Source of the DNA: Streptomyces sp. AM 4-1-1
GTDB taxonomy: Bacteria; Actinomycetota; Actinomycetes; Streptomycetales; Streptomycetaceae
Direction: 5' to 3'
Length of the DNA stretch: 64,000 bases
Assembly: GCF_029167625.1 (NCBI RefSeq)
Contig: NZ_CP119145.1
Location: 3,968,001-4,032,000, forward strand
The notes under the pieces are model-generated. The model was given only the letters and a program-made list of their open reading frames with translations. It ran no database searches and had not been told where the DNA came from. The position numbers and the translations under genes were made by a program. Below, one piece after another: positions 17,499 to 24,643 of this stretch (position 1 is the stretch's first letter; each line of letters begins with the position of its first letter).

Positions 17499-17669
17499 AT
17501 GTACGTGCAATCGATCCGTACGCGTCTGGTCACCGATGTACTCGGTGTCGCTCTCCTTCTCGCCCTCGGTGGCTCGATCGCGCTGTCGGGCGGGGCTGAT
17601 GATATTGGCTGGAATTCGCTTCACATGTCGGCAACAAATGACATCGGGTGGAACGGGCTCCAGGTCTGA
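17499..17669 (+). CDS. 56-residue peptide with hydrophobic leader and duplicated DIGWN motif
   Basis: The ATG at 17499 has GGGGGGA at 17488-17494. The product has a basic N-terminus (MYVQSIRTRLV), a hydrophobic segment at about residues 13-30, a Gly-Gly pair at 31-32, and then a 24-residue C-terminal part that contains ADDIGWNSL (33-41) and NDIGWNGL (47-54). The duplication and the Gly-Gly before it look like a secreted or processed peptide, for instance a signal or a modified-peptide precursor. No maturation enzyme of a known RiPP class is adjacent. It is divergent from the LuxR-type regulator and lies 112 bp before the large flavoprotein-lyase fusion. A ligand of the regulator is one possibility. 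I do not recognise a named family. Confidence 0.6.
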   Translation: MYVQSIRTRLVTDVLGVALLLALGGSIALSGGADDIGWNSLHMSATNDIGWNGLQV

Positions 17670-17781
17670 AAACCGTCTGCGCGCGCCCCGGACCTGTTCC
17701 TTCCGCTCTCGCTCCGGCGACGGACGGACAGGCCCGCGCGTCTTCCGTCCATCCGTCCCACGTCACGCGGAGAACGAACAC

Positions 17782-20700
17782 GTGAACAGCAGACTTTCGG
17801 AACTCTCCATCATCGGGGCCGGGCCCCGCGGTGTGTCCGTACTGGAGCGGCTGTGCGCCCAGGAGCGGAAGTCCCCGTCATGTGAACGGCTGACCGTCCA
17901 TGTCGTCGACCCGGCGACGCCCGGCGCGGGCGCGGTCTGGCGCACCGGGCAGTCCGGTCACCTCCTGATGAACACCGTGGCTTCGCAGGTCAGCGTCTTC
18001 ACCGACGCCAGCGTGACCATGGCGGGCCCCATCGAGGAGGGGCCGAGCCTGTACGAGTGGGCGCAGCGGCTGCTCTCCGGCGGCGAGACCCCGGCGGGCG
18101 GACCTGACGACACCGCCCTGGCGGAGGCCCGCGCCCTGGGGCCCGACTCGTATCCCACCCGGGCCTTCTACGGCCGCTATCTGGAGTGGGTCTTCCAGCG
18201 CCTGGTCGACACCGCGCCCGCGCACATCACCGTCCGGGTGCACGCGTCGCGCGCCGTCGCCGTACAGGACGCGCCCGTGGGCCAGGACGGGCAGGACGGC
18301 GGGCCCCACGGCCCCCAGGAGGTGCTGCTGGCCGACGGCACCCGGCTGACCGGGCTGGACGCGGTGGTGTTCGCGCAGGGCCACGTACCGGCCGAGCCGA
18401 CCCGCACCGAGGCGGAGCTGGCCCGTTTCGCGGCCCGGCACACGCTGACCTATCTGCCACCGGCCAACCCGGCCGACGTCGACCTGGAGGCCGTCCGGCC
18501 CGGTGAGGGCGTCGCGATGCGCGGCCTGGGGCTCAACTTCTTCGACTACATGGCCCTGTTCACGCTCGGCCGCGGTGGCTCCTTCGTCCGCGAGGGGGAC
18601 CGCCTGGTCTACCGCGCCTCGGGCGAGGAGCCCCGGCTGTACGCGGGTTCACGGCGCGGAATCCCGTACCACGCCCGTGGCGACAACGAGAAGGGCCCGC
18701 ACGGGCGCCACGTCCCCCGGCTGCTGACCGCCGAGCGGGCGACCGCGCTGCGCGAACGGACCCGTGGCGGCGACCCGGTGCGGTTCCGCGCCGATCTGTG
18801 GCCGCTGATCACCAAGGAAGTGGAGAGCGTCTACTACGCGACGCTGCTCACCGCCCGGGGTGCGGACGGAGCCGCCTTCGCGGAGCGCTACCTGCGGGTC
18901 CCGGCGGGCCCCGAGGAGGCGCGGCTGCTGGCCGGGGCGGGCATCACGGACGCCGACCTCTGGTCCTGGGACCGCCTCCAACGCCCCCACGAACAGCGGG
19001 CGTTCACCGACCACACCGACTTCCGGAGCTGGCTCCTGGAGCACCTGCGCGCCGATGTGGCGCACGCGCGGCTCGGCAATGTCTCCGGACCGGTCAAGGC
19101 CGCGCTGGACGTGTTGCGGGACCTGCGCAACGAGATCCGGCTCGCCGTCGACCACGGCGGGCTCGAAGGCACCTCGCACCGCGACGAACTCGAAGGCTGG
19201 TACACCCCGCTCAACGCCTTCCTCTCCATCGGGCCACCCGCCTCCCGCATCGAGGAGCTGATCGCCCTCGTCGAGGCCGGGATCGTCGAGCCGACCGGGC
19301 CCGGGATGCGTGTCGAGACCGTGGCGGACGCGGAAGGCGCGGCCTTCGTCGTGCGCTCCGCTGCGTTCCCCGAGGTCCGGCTGCGGGCCACGGCGCTCGT
19401 CGAGGCGCGGCTGCCCGAACCCGACCTGAGCCGTACCGCCGATCCGCTCCTGCGCCACCTGCTCGACACCGGACAGGCGGCCCCGTACCGCATATCCGGC
19501 GAGGACGGTACGCGGTACGAGACGGGCGGGCTCGCGGTGACCGAGCGGCCCTATCGGCTGCTCGACGCCGAGGGCCGGGCACATCCACGGCGCTTCGCCT
19601 ACGGAGTGCCCACCGAATCCGTGCACTGGGTCACCGCCGCCGGGATCAGGCCGGGCGTGGGCTCGGTGACGCTGGAGGACTCCGACGCCATCGCGGCGGC
19701 GGTCCTGTCGCTGCCGTCCGCCCGGGAGGTACGGGGCGGCGAGCCACCGGCCGCCGAACGGGAGCCGGACGGCCGGGGAGGGGCGGCCTCCCCGGTCGCC
19801 CAGGGAGGGATGGATGCGCGGGTCGCCCAGGGAGGGATGGATGCGCGGGTCGCCCAGGGAGGGATGGACGCGCGGGTCGCGGCCTCGGGGGCCGCACCGG
19901 CGGGTTACGGCGCCGGGGCGGCATCGGCGGATCGCGGGGCCGGGACCGTGCCCACGGAGCCCGATGCCGGGGTCGGGACCGTACCGGCGGGGTTCGATGC
20001 CGGGGGCGGGACCGCACCGTCGGGTTCCGGCGCCGGGGCGGCGTCGGCAGATCGCGGCGCCGAGGCCGTGGCCACGGAGCCCGACACCAGGGCCGGGGCC
20101 GTACCCACGGACTCCGCCCCCGACGCCACGGCCATCCGGGCCCCGCACGCGGTGGCCGGCGCCGTCCACTCCTCGGGGTCCGGGGCCGCTCCGGCCGTGA
20201 CCGACACGGCGGATCTGCCGGACCCGCTCGACTCCGGCATCCTGTCGCCCGTCCGGGCCGGTACCCCGGCCGAGGCGTCGACCAGCGACCGGGCCTGGCT
20301 CCAGGCCATGCTCGACGCCGAGGCGGCGCTCGCCCGCGCCCAGGCCGGGCTCGGCACCCTGCCGGCCGAGGCGGCCGCCACGATCACCGCGGCGGCGCGG
20401 GCCGACCGGCTCGACCCGCGCGCCCTCGCCGTGGCCTCCCGCGAGACGGCCAACCCGGTCGTGGGCCTGGTCGCGGCGTTCACGATGGTGGTCGCCGCCA
20501 CCGACCCCGAGGCCGCCGAGTACGTCCACCGGGGTTCCACCAGCCAGGACATCTTCGACACCGGGGCGATGCTCGTCGCCCACCGCACCCTGGCGGGCGT
20601 CATCGCCGATCTGCGCCGCACCGCCGACGCGTGCGCCCACCTCGCCGTCAGGCACCGGGACACCCCGCAGGCCGGGCGCACCCTCGCGCTGCACGCCGTG

Positions 20701-21609
20701 CCCACCACGTTCGGCCTCAAGGCGGCGGGCTGGCGGCAGTTGGTCCTCGACTCCGCCGACCGGCTGACCCGGGTCCGCGACGGGCTGCCCGTCTCGCTGG
20801 GCGGCGCGGCCGGAACACTCGCGGGCTATCTGGAGCACGCCGCGATCGGCGGCAGCGCCGCGACGCCCGGCGAGTACCAGGAGCGGCTCACCGCCGCCTA
20901 CGCCCGGGAGACCGGGCTCACCGCCCCCGTACTCCCCTGGCACGCCCTGCGCACCCCGCTCGCCGACCTCGGCGCCGCGCTCGCGTACACCGCCGCGGCG
21001 CTCGGAAAGATCGCCCTCGACGTGCAGGTGCTGGCGCGCACCGAGATCGGCGAGGCCGTCGAACCGGGCCCGGCCGGACGCGGTGCCTCGTCCGCGATGC
21101 CGCACAAACGCAACCCGGTCCTGGCCACCCTCATCCGCTCCGCGGCGCTCCAGGTGCCGTGCCTGGCCACCGTGCTGACCCAGAGCCTGTCCACCGAGGA
21201 CGAACGCTCCGCCGGGGCGTGGCACGCCGAATGGCTGCCCTTGCGCGAATGCCTGCGGCTGACCGGCGGGGCGGCCCACACCGCGGTCGAGCTGACGGAA
21301 GGACTGGGCATCCACCCGGAGCGGATGCGGGACAACCTCGGGATCACCGGCGGCCGGATCGTCTCCGAGCGGATCGCCGCGGTCCTCGCACCACGACTGG
21401 GCAAGGTGACCGCCAAGCAACTGCTCACCCGCGCTTCCGAGCGCGCCGACCGGGACGGCGTCGCACTCGGCGCCGTGCTGACCGAACTACCCGAGATACA
21501 CGGGGTGTTCAGCGCCGCCGAGCTGGCCGCGCTGCTCGACCCCGCCCAGTACACCGGAGCCGCGGGCGCACTCGTCGACCGGGCGCTGCGGGAGGGGAGA
21601 ACCACATGA
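17782..21609 (+). CDS. Fusion of CreE-like flavin N-monooxygenase and CreD-like nitrosuccinate lyase
   Basis: This 1275-residue protein is a natural fusion. Residues 1 to about 645 form an FAD/NAD(P)-binding protein (IIGAGPRGVSVLERL at the N-terminus, WRTGQSGHLLMNTVASQVSVFTD, GLGLNFFDYM) like CreE/FzmM. As I recall, that group oxidises the amino group of aspartate to nitrosuccinate. A 160-residue low-complexity linker follows, including three copies of VAQGGMDAR. Residues from about 811 to 1275 are a fumarase/adenylosuccinate-lyase superfamily enzyme: RGSTSQDIFDTG near 917-928 and the signature SSAMPHKRNP at 1103-1112. They match CreD, which splits nitrosuccinate into nitrous acid and fumarate. 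One protein could then make nitrous acid from aspartate and pass nitrosuccinate between sites. The GTG start at 17782 has GGAGA 8 nt upstream. It overlaps the DAHP synthase gene (ATGA). The domain identities rest on motifs and remembered families, not on alignment. Confidence 0.78.
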   Translation: MNSRLSELSIIGAGPRGVSVLERLCAQERKSPSCERLTVHVVDPATPGAGAVWRTGQSGHLLMNTVASQVSVFTDASVTMAGPIEEGPSLYEWAQRLLSGGETPAGGPDDTALAEARALGPDSYPTRAFYGRYLEWVFQRLVDTAPAHITVRVHASRAVAVQDAPVGQDGQDGGPHGPQEVLLADGTRLTGLDAVVFAQGHVPAEPTRTEAELARFAARHTLTYLPPANPADVDLEAVRPGEGVAMRGLGLNFFDYMALFTLGRGGSFVREGDRLVYRASGEEPRLYAGSRRGIPYHARGDNEKGPHGRHVPRLLTAERATALRERTRGGDPVRFRADLWPLITKEVESVYYATLLTARGADGAAFAERYLRVPAGPEEARLLAGAGITDADLWSWDRLQRPHEQRAFTDHTDFRSWLLEHLRADVAHARLGNVSGPVKAALDVLRDLRNEIRLAVDHGGLEGTSHRDELEGWYTPLNAFLSIGPPASRIEELIALVEAGIVEPTGPGMRVETVADAEGAAFVVRSAAFPEVRLRATALVEARLPEPDLSRTADPLLRHLLDTGQAAPYRISGEDGTRYETGGLAVTERPYRLLDAEGRAHPRRFAYGVPTESVHWVTAAGIRPGVGSVTLEDSDAIAAAVLSLPSAREVRGGEPPAAEREPDGRGGAASPVAQGGMDARVAQGGMDARVAQGGMDARVAASGAAPAGYGAGAASADRGAGTVPTEPDAGVGTVPAGFDAGGGTAPSGSGAGAASADRGAEAVATEPDTRAGAVPTDSAPDATAIRAPHAVAGAVHSSGSGAAPAVTDTADLPDPLDSGILSPVRAGTPAEASTSDRAWLQAMLDAEAALARAQAGLGTLPAEAAATITAAARADRLDPRALAVASRETANPVVGLVAAFTMVVAATDPEAAEYVHRGSTSQDIFDTGAMLVAHRTLAGVIADLRRTADACAHLAVRHRDTPQAGRTLALHAVPTTFGLKAAGWRQLVLDSADRLTRVRDGLPVSLGGAAGTLAGYLEHAAIGGSAATPGEYQERLTAAYARETGLTAPVLPWHALRTPLADLGAALAYTAAALGKIALDVQVLARTEIGEAVEPGPAGRGASSAMPHKRNPVLATLIRSAALQVPCLATVLTQSLSTEDERSAGAWHAEWLPLRECLRLTGGAAHTAVELTEGLGIHPERMRDNLGITGGRIVSERIAAVLAPRLGKVTAKQLLTRASERADRDGVALGAVLTELPEIHGVFSAAELAALLDPAQYTGAAGALVDRALREGRTT
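19796..20120 (+). repeat. In-frame tandem repeats coding for the fusion linker
   Basis: Three near-identical 27-bp units (19796-19876) encode VAQGGMDAR. They are followed to about 20120 by imperfect units of Gly/Ala/Thr/Pro residues such as GAGAASADRGA, which occurs twice. The repeats stay in frame and join the flavoprotein to the lyase. Confidence 0.8.
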
Positions 21610-22820
21610 CGGTCACCACGGGGAACACCGGGACCGCTCTCGGCGCACCGGGGACCCGGCCCGTCGCCCAGCGTCCCGACTGGCCCGACCCGGCGGCGCT
21701 GCGCGCGGTCTCCGACGAACTGCGCTCCCTGCCCGGCCTGGTGCTCGCCGAGGAATGCGACCGGCTGCGCGACCGGCTGGGCGCCGTGGCGCGCGGTGAG
21801 GCCGTGCTGCTCCAGGGCGGTGACTGCGCCGAGACCTTCGACGGCGTGTCGGAGGAGCATGTGCGCGGCACGTTCGGCGCCCTGGACGAGATGGCGGCCC
21901 TGATCACCGAGGGTACGGCGCTGCCCGTGGTGCGACTCGGCCGGATCGCGGGCCAGTACGCCAAGCCGCGGTCCAGCCCGCTGGAGACCCGGGACGGGGA
22001 GACCCTGCCCGCCTACCGGGGCGACCTGGTCAACGGCCTCGCCTTCACCCCTCGGTCGCGGACACCCGACGCCGCGCGCCTCTACCGGGGCTACCGGATC
22101 TCGGCGACCACGCTCAACCTGCTGCGCGCCCTGGCGGCCCGGCGGGGCACCGAGTTCTGGACCAGCCACGAGGCGCTGGTCCTGGAGTACGAGCGAGCGC
22201 TGACCCGCGACACCCCGTCGGGCGGTTACGACCTGTCCGCCCATCTGGTGTGGATCGGCGAACGCACCCGCCAACTCGACGGCGCGCACCTGGACTTCGT
22301 GGCCGGTATCCGCAACCCGGTCGCGGTGAAGCTCGGCCCCACCAGCACCCCGGACGACGCCCTGGCCATCGTCGACCGGCTCGACCCGGAGCGCATCCCG
22401 GGCCGGCTGACGTTCATCTCCCGGATGGGCGCGGACGTCGTGCGCGAGGTGCTGCCGGATCTCGTGGCGAAGGTCGAGGCGTCGGGCGCCAGGGTGGTGT
22501 GGCTGTGCGATCCGATGCACGGCAACACCTTCGTGGCGCCGAGTGGTCACAAGACACGGCACTTCGACCGGATCATGGACGAGGTCCGGGGATTCTTCGA
22601 GGTGCACGCCCACCTGGGCACGCGTCCGGGAGGAGTTCACGCGGAACTGACGGGCATGCTCGTCACCGAGTGCCTGGGCGGAACCCCCGGGGTCACCCCC
22701 GAGGACCTGCCGGTCCGGTACGAAACAGCCTGCGACCCGCGACTGAACCGATGTCAGGCGATCGATCTGGCGCGGGAGTTGGCTGACCTGTATGCCCAAC
22801 ATCCGCCCACTAGGAGGTAA
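21606..22820 (+). CDS. Class II (plant-type) DAHP synthase
   Basis: The protein has 404 residues and the marks of type II 3-deoxy-D-arabino-heptulosonate-7-phosphate synthase: LLQGGDCAETF at 68-78 with the metal Cys C74, RIAGQYAKPRS near 118, WIGERTRQLDGAHLDFVAGIRNPVAVKLGP, WLCDPMHGNT, and CDPRLNRCQAIDLA at the C-terminus. It condenses phosphoenolpyruvate and erythrose-4-phosphate, the first step to shikimate and chorismate. It is about 50 residues shorter than the housekeeping actinobacterial enzyme at the N-terminus, as in secondary-metabolism copies, which often escape aromatic feedback. It overlaps the fusion gene by four bases. Its presence argues that the cluster needs an extra supply of chorismate-derived aromatic units. 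Confidence 0.92.
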   Translation: MTVTTGNTGTALGAPGTRPVAQRPDWPDPAALRAVSDELRSLPGLVLAEECDRLRDRLGAVARGEAVLLQGGDCAETFDGVSEEHVRGTFGALDEMAALITEGTALPVVRLGRIAGQYAKPRSSPLETRDGETLPAYRGDLVNGLAFTPRSRTPDAARLYRGYRISATTLNLLRALAARRGTEFWTSHEALVLEYERALTRDTPSGGYDLSAHLVWIGERTRQLDGAHLDFVAGIRNPVAVKLGPTSTPDDALAIVDRLDPERIPGRLTFISRMGADVVREVLPDLVAKVEASGARVVWLCDPMHGNTFVAPSGHKTRHFDRIMDEVRGFFEVHAHLGTRPGGVHAELTGMLVTECLGGTPGVTPEDLPVRYETACDPRLNRCQAIDLARELADLYAQHPPTRR

Positions 22821-22824
22821 CCAC

Positions 22825-23553
22825 ATGACCGACCCGAAGGCCGCCGAGTCGTTCCGGGCCATGCATGAACGTACGGACCCCGAGGACCCCCTGGTCATCC
22901 CCAACGTGTGGGACGCGGGAAGCGCACGTGCCTTCGCCGAGAGGGGTTTTCCCGTCCTCGCCACGTCCAGCGGCGCGGTCGCGGCGACGCTGGGGTACGA
23001 GGACGGCGGGCGCACCCCCGCCGACGAGATGTTCGCGGCGATCGCGAGGATCGCACGCGCGGTCGACGTACCGGTGACGGCCGACATCGAGGCGGGTTAC
23101 GGACTGGAACCGCGGGAGATCGTGGACCGGCTGCTCGAAGCGGGCGTGGTCGGCTGCAATCTGGAGGACTCCGAGCCGCTGACCGGCGAACTCAGGGACG
23201 TCGACGAGCACGCGAGCTGGCTCGCCGAGGTCAGTGTGGCCGCGGGCGACCGGCTCGTCCTCAACGCCCGCGTCGACACCTTCCTGTACGGCGACCGGTC
23301 GGTGGAGTCGGCGGTGCGCAGGGCCCGTCGCTACATCGAGGCGGGCGCCGACGTGATCTTCCCGATCCTGGCCCCGGTGGAACTCCTGCCCGACATCGCG
23401 GAGTGCGTCACCCGGCCGGTCAACGCCCTGTGCCTGCCGGGCGGCCCGCGTCCGGCGGAACTGGGCAAGCTGGGGGCGGCCAGGGTCACCTTCGGCCACA
23501 CCCTGTACACCCGCGCCATGGAGGGCGTACGCGGACTGGCCGGAGAGCTGTGA
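22825..23553 (+). CDS. PEP mutase/isocitrate lyase superfamily protein
   Basis: This 242-residue TIM-barrel protein starts at ATG 22825 with TAGGAGGT 8 nt before it. Motifs are PNVWDAGSARAFAERGF, TSSGAVAATLGYEDGG, the metal-binding TADIEAGYG at 85-93, NLEDSEPL at 112-119, and RVDTFL. Members act on small 2-oxo or 2-hydroxy acids: PEP mutase, phosphonopyruvate hydrolase, methylisocitrate lyase and oxaloacetate hydrolase. The PEP mutase signature EDKxxxxxNS is absent because LEDS stands in its place, so phosphonate formation is unlikely. C-C lyase or hydrolase activity on a C3-C6 acid is more plausible. Its place directly behind the nitrous-acid fusion and DAHP synthase suggests a role in the pathway, for example on a dicarboxylic acid, but this is inference. 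Confidence 0.8.
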   Translation: MTDPKAAESFRAMHERTDPEDPLVIPNVWDAGSARAFAERGFPVLATSSGAVAATLGYEDGGRTPADEMFAAIARIARAVDVPVTADIEAGYGLEPREIVDRLLEAGVVGCNLEDSEPLTGELRDVDEHASWLAEVSVAAGDRLVLNARVDTFLYGDRSVESAVRRARRYIEAGADVIFPILAPVELLPDIAECVTRPVNALCLPGGPRPAELGKLGAARVTFGHTLYTRAMEGVRGLAGEL

Positions 23554-23748
23554 GGCCGGCCATGACGGAGTGACCCGCCCGCCCGCCCGCTCGTACGGCG
23601 GACAGCGGCAGACGACGACGGACAGGGGGGTCCCGGGACGGACGACCGGACGACCGGTGTCGGACGACCGGTGTCGGACGGGTGGATGAGGGGACGGGCG
23701 TGAGGCGTGCCCGCCCCCTCGCGGCCCGGCGCGTCCGTAACCTCGGTT

Positions 23749-23838
23749 CCCGACTTCGGTTCCGGACTTCGGTTCCGGACTTCGGTTCCGGACTTCGGTT
23801 CCGGACTTCGGTTTCGGACTCCGGTTCCGGATTCATGG
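23749..23838. repeat. 13-bp tandem repeat array, about seven units
   Basis: Units of gacttcggttccg repeat about seven times. The first five are nearly perfect and the last two are degenerate. The unit is not a multiple of three, so the array is not a coding repeat. Confidence 0.85.
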
Positions 23839-23946
23839 AGACCGCCGCCCGGAACCCGCGGTCGTACGGGCAGTCGCGCGGACCGAAGGCGCCGCTCTGT
23901 CCGGTGGGCCGCGCCCCGACCACGAAGCCCCGCCCCTCACGGTTGT

Positions 23947-23952
23947 TACGCT
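23947..23952 (+). promoter_or_regulatory. Possible -10 element of a leaderless HD-domain gene
   Basis: TACGCT lies 7 nt before the ATG at 23959 and there is no Shine-Dalgarno sequence. The spacing fits transcription that starts at or next to the start codon. Confidence 0.35.
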
Positions 23953-23958
23953 CCCCCG

Positions 23959-24588
23959 ATGAGGATTCCGAGCCCCGCAGAGATCCGTGCGCTGCACCAG
24001 AAGTACGCACCCACCGCCGAGGCGTTCGACCTCGTCCACTCGCACTGCGAGACGGTGTGGAGCATCGCCGAGCAGCTGATCGGAGCCTCCCGGCTCGCCC
24101 CCGACGCGGTGCCGGGCGGCGGTACCGGTGCCTTCGCCGGTATCGAACCCGAACTGGTCCGCGCCGGATGCCTGTTGCACGACATCGGTGTCTATCGGCT
24201 CTACGACGAGCACGGCACGCTGGACTACCCGAACTACCTGCGCCACGGCCTGCTCGGGCACGAGATCCTGGAGCGGGAGGGATTCCCAGAGCCGCTGCGC
24301 CGGTTCTGCTCCTGTCACACGGGCGTGGGCCTCACCCGGGACGACATCGCCCGTCAGGGCCTCCCGCTGCCGCCCGGTGACTACGTCGCCGTGTCGACGG
24401 AGGAGAAGCTGGTGATGTACGCGGACAAGTTCCACAGCAAGTCGACACCGCCGAGGTTCGTCCCGCCCGAGAAGTACGCCGTCCAGGTCGGCCGCTTCGG
24501 CGCGGACAAGGTCGCCGCCTTCGAGGCGCTGCGCGCGGCCTTCGGTGATCCGGACCTGGCCGCCCTGGGGGCCGTGCCTCAGGGCTGA
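23959..24588 (+). CDS. HD-domain phosphohydrolase-like protein
   Basis: This 209-residue protein has metal-binding HD-type residues: HSHCETVWSIAEQL near 28-41, CLLHDIGVYRL near 71-81, LRHGLLGHEIL and CSCHTGVGL. It looks like the HDIG family with an insertion between the first His and the HD pair. HD proteins remove phosphate from nucleotides or other phosphomonoesters; the substrate here is unknown. It lacks a ribosome binding site and is probably leaderless. It is convergent with the Ser/Thr kinase gene. It belongs to the core block rather than the cluster. Confidence 0.8.
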   Translation: MRIPSPAEIRALHQKYAPTAEAFDLVHSHCETVWSIAEQLIGASRLAPDAVPGGGTGAFAGIEPELVRAGCLLHDIGVYRLYDEHGTLDYPNYLRHGLLGHEILEREGFPEPLRRFCSCHTGVGLTRDDIARQGLPLPPGDYVAVSTEEKLVMYADKFHSKSTPPRFVPPEKYAVQVGRFGADKVAAFEALRAAFGDPDLAALGAVPQG

Positions 24589-24604
24589 CCAGCCGCTCGG
24601 GCCG

Positions 24605-24636
24605 GGGGACCGCGATCCCAGGCACGCGCGGTCCCC
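24605..24636. terminator. Hairpin terminator between convergent HD and kinase genes
   Basis: GGGGACCGCG (24605-24614) and its exact complement CGCGGTCCCC (24627-24636) are separated by 12 nt, between the two 3' ends. Confidence 0.75.
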
Positions 24637-24643
24637 GTCCCCG

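Larger units (their letters stand above)
23554..23958. other. Intergenic region at the right border of the first cluster
   Basis: These 405 bp have no credible gene. They hold a GC-rich stretch with short direct repeats of cggacgaccggtgt-type sequence (23640-23680), a 13-bp tandem array, and the start region of the HD gene. I take this as the border between the cluster and core chromosome. Confidence 0.6.

Noticed and set aside
18649..21420. A 923-codon minus-strand ORF over the fusion gene
   Set aside because: Low-complexity Gly/Arg sequence without domains; the plus strand carries complete flavoprotein and lyase signatures.
22825..23553. Phosphonate biosynthesis through PEP mutase
   Set aside because: The EDKxxxxxNS signature is absent and no phosphonopyruvate decarboxylase or other phosphonate gene is near.
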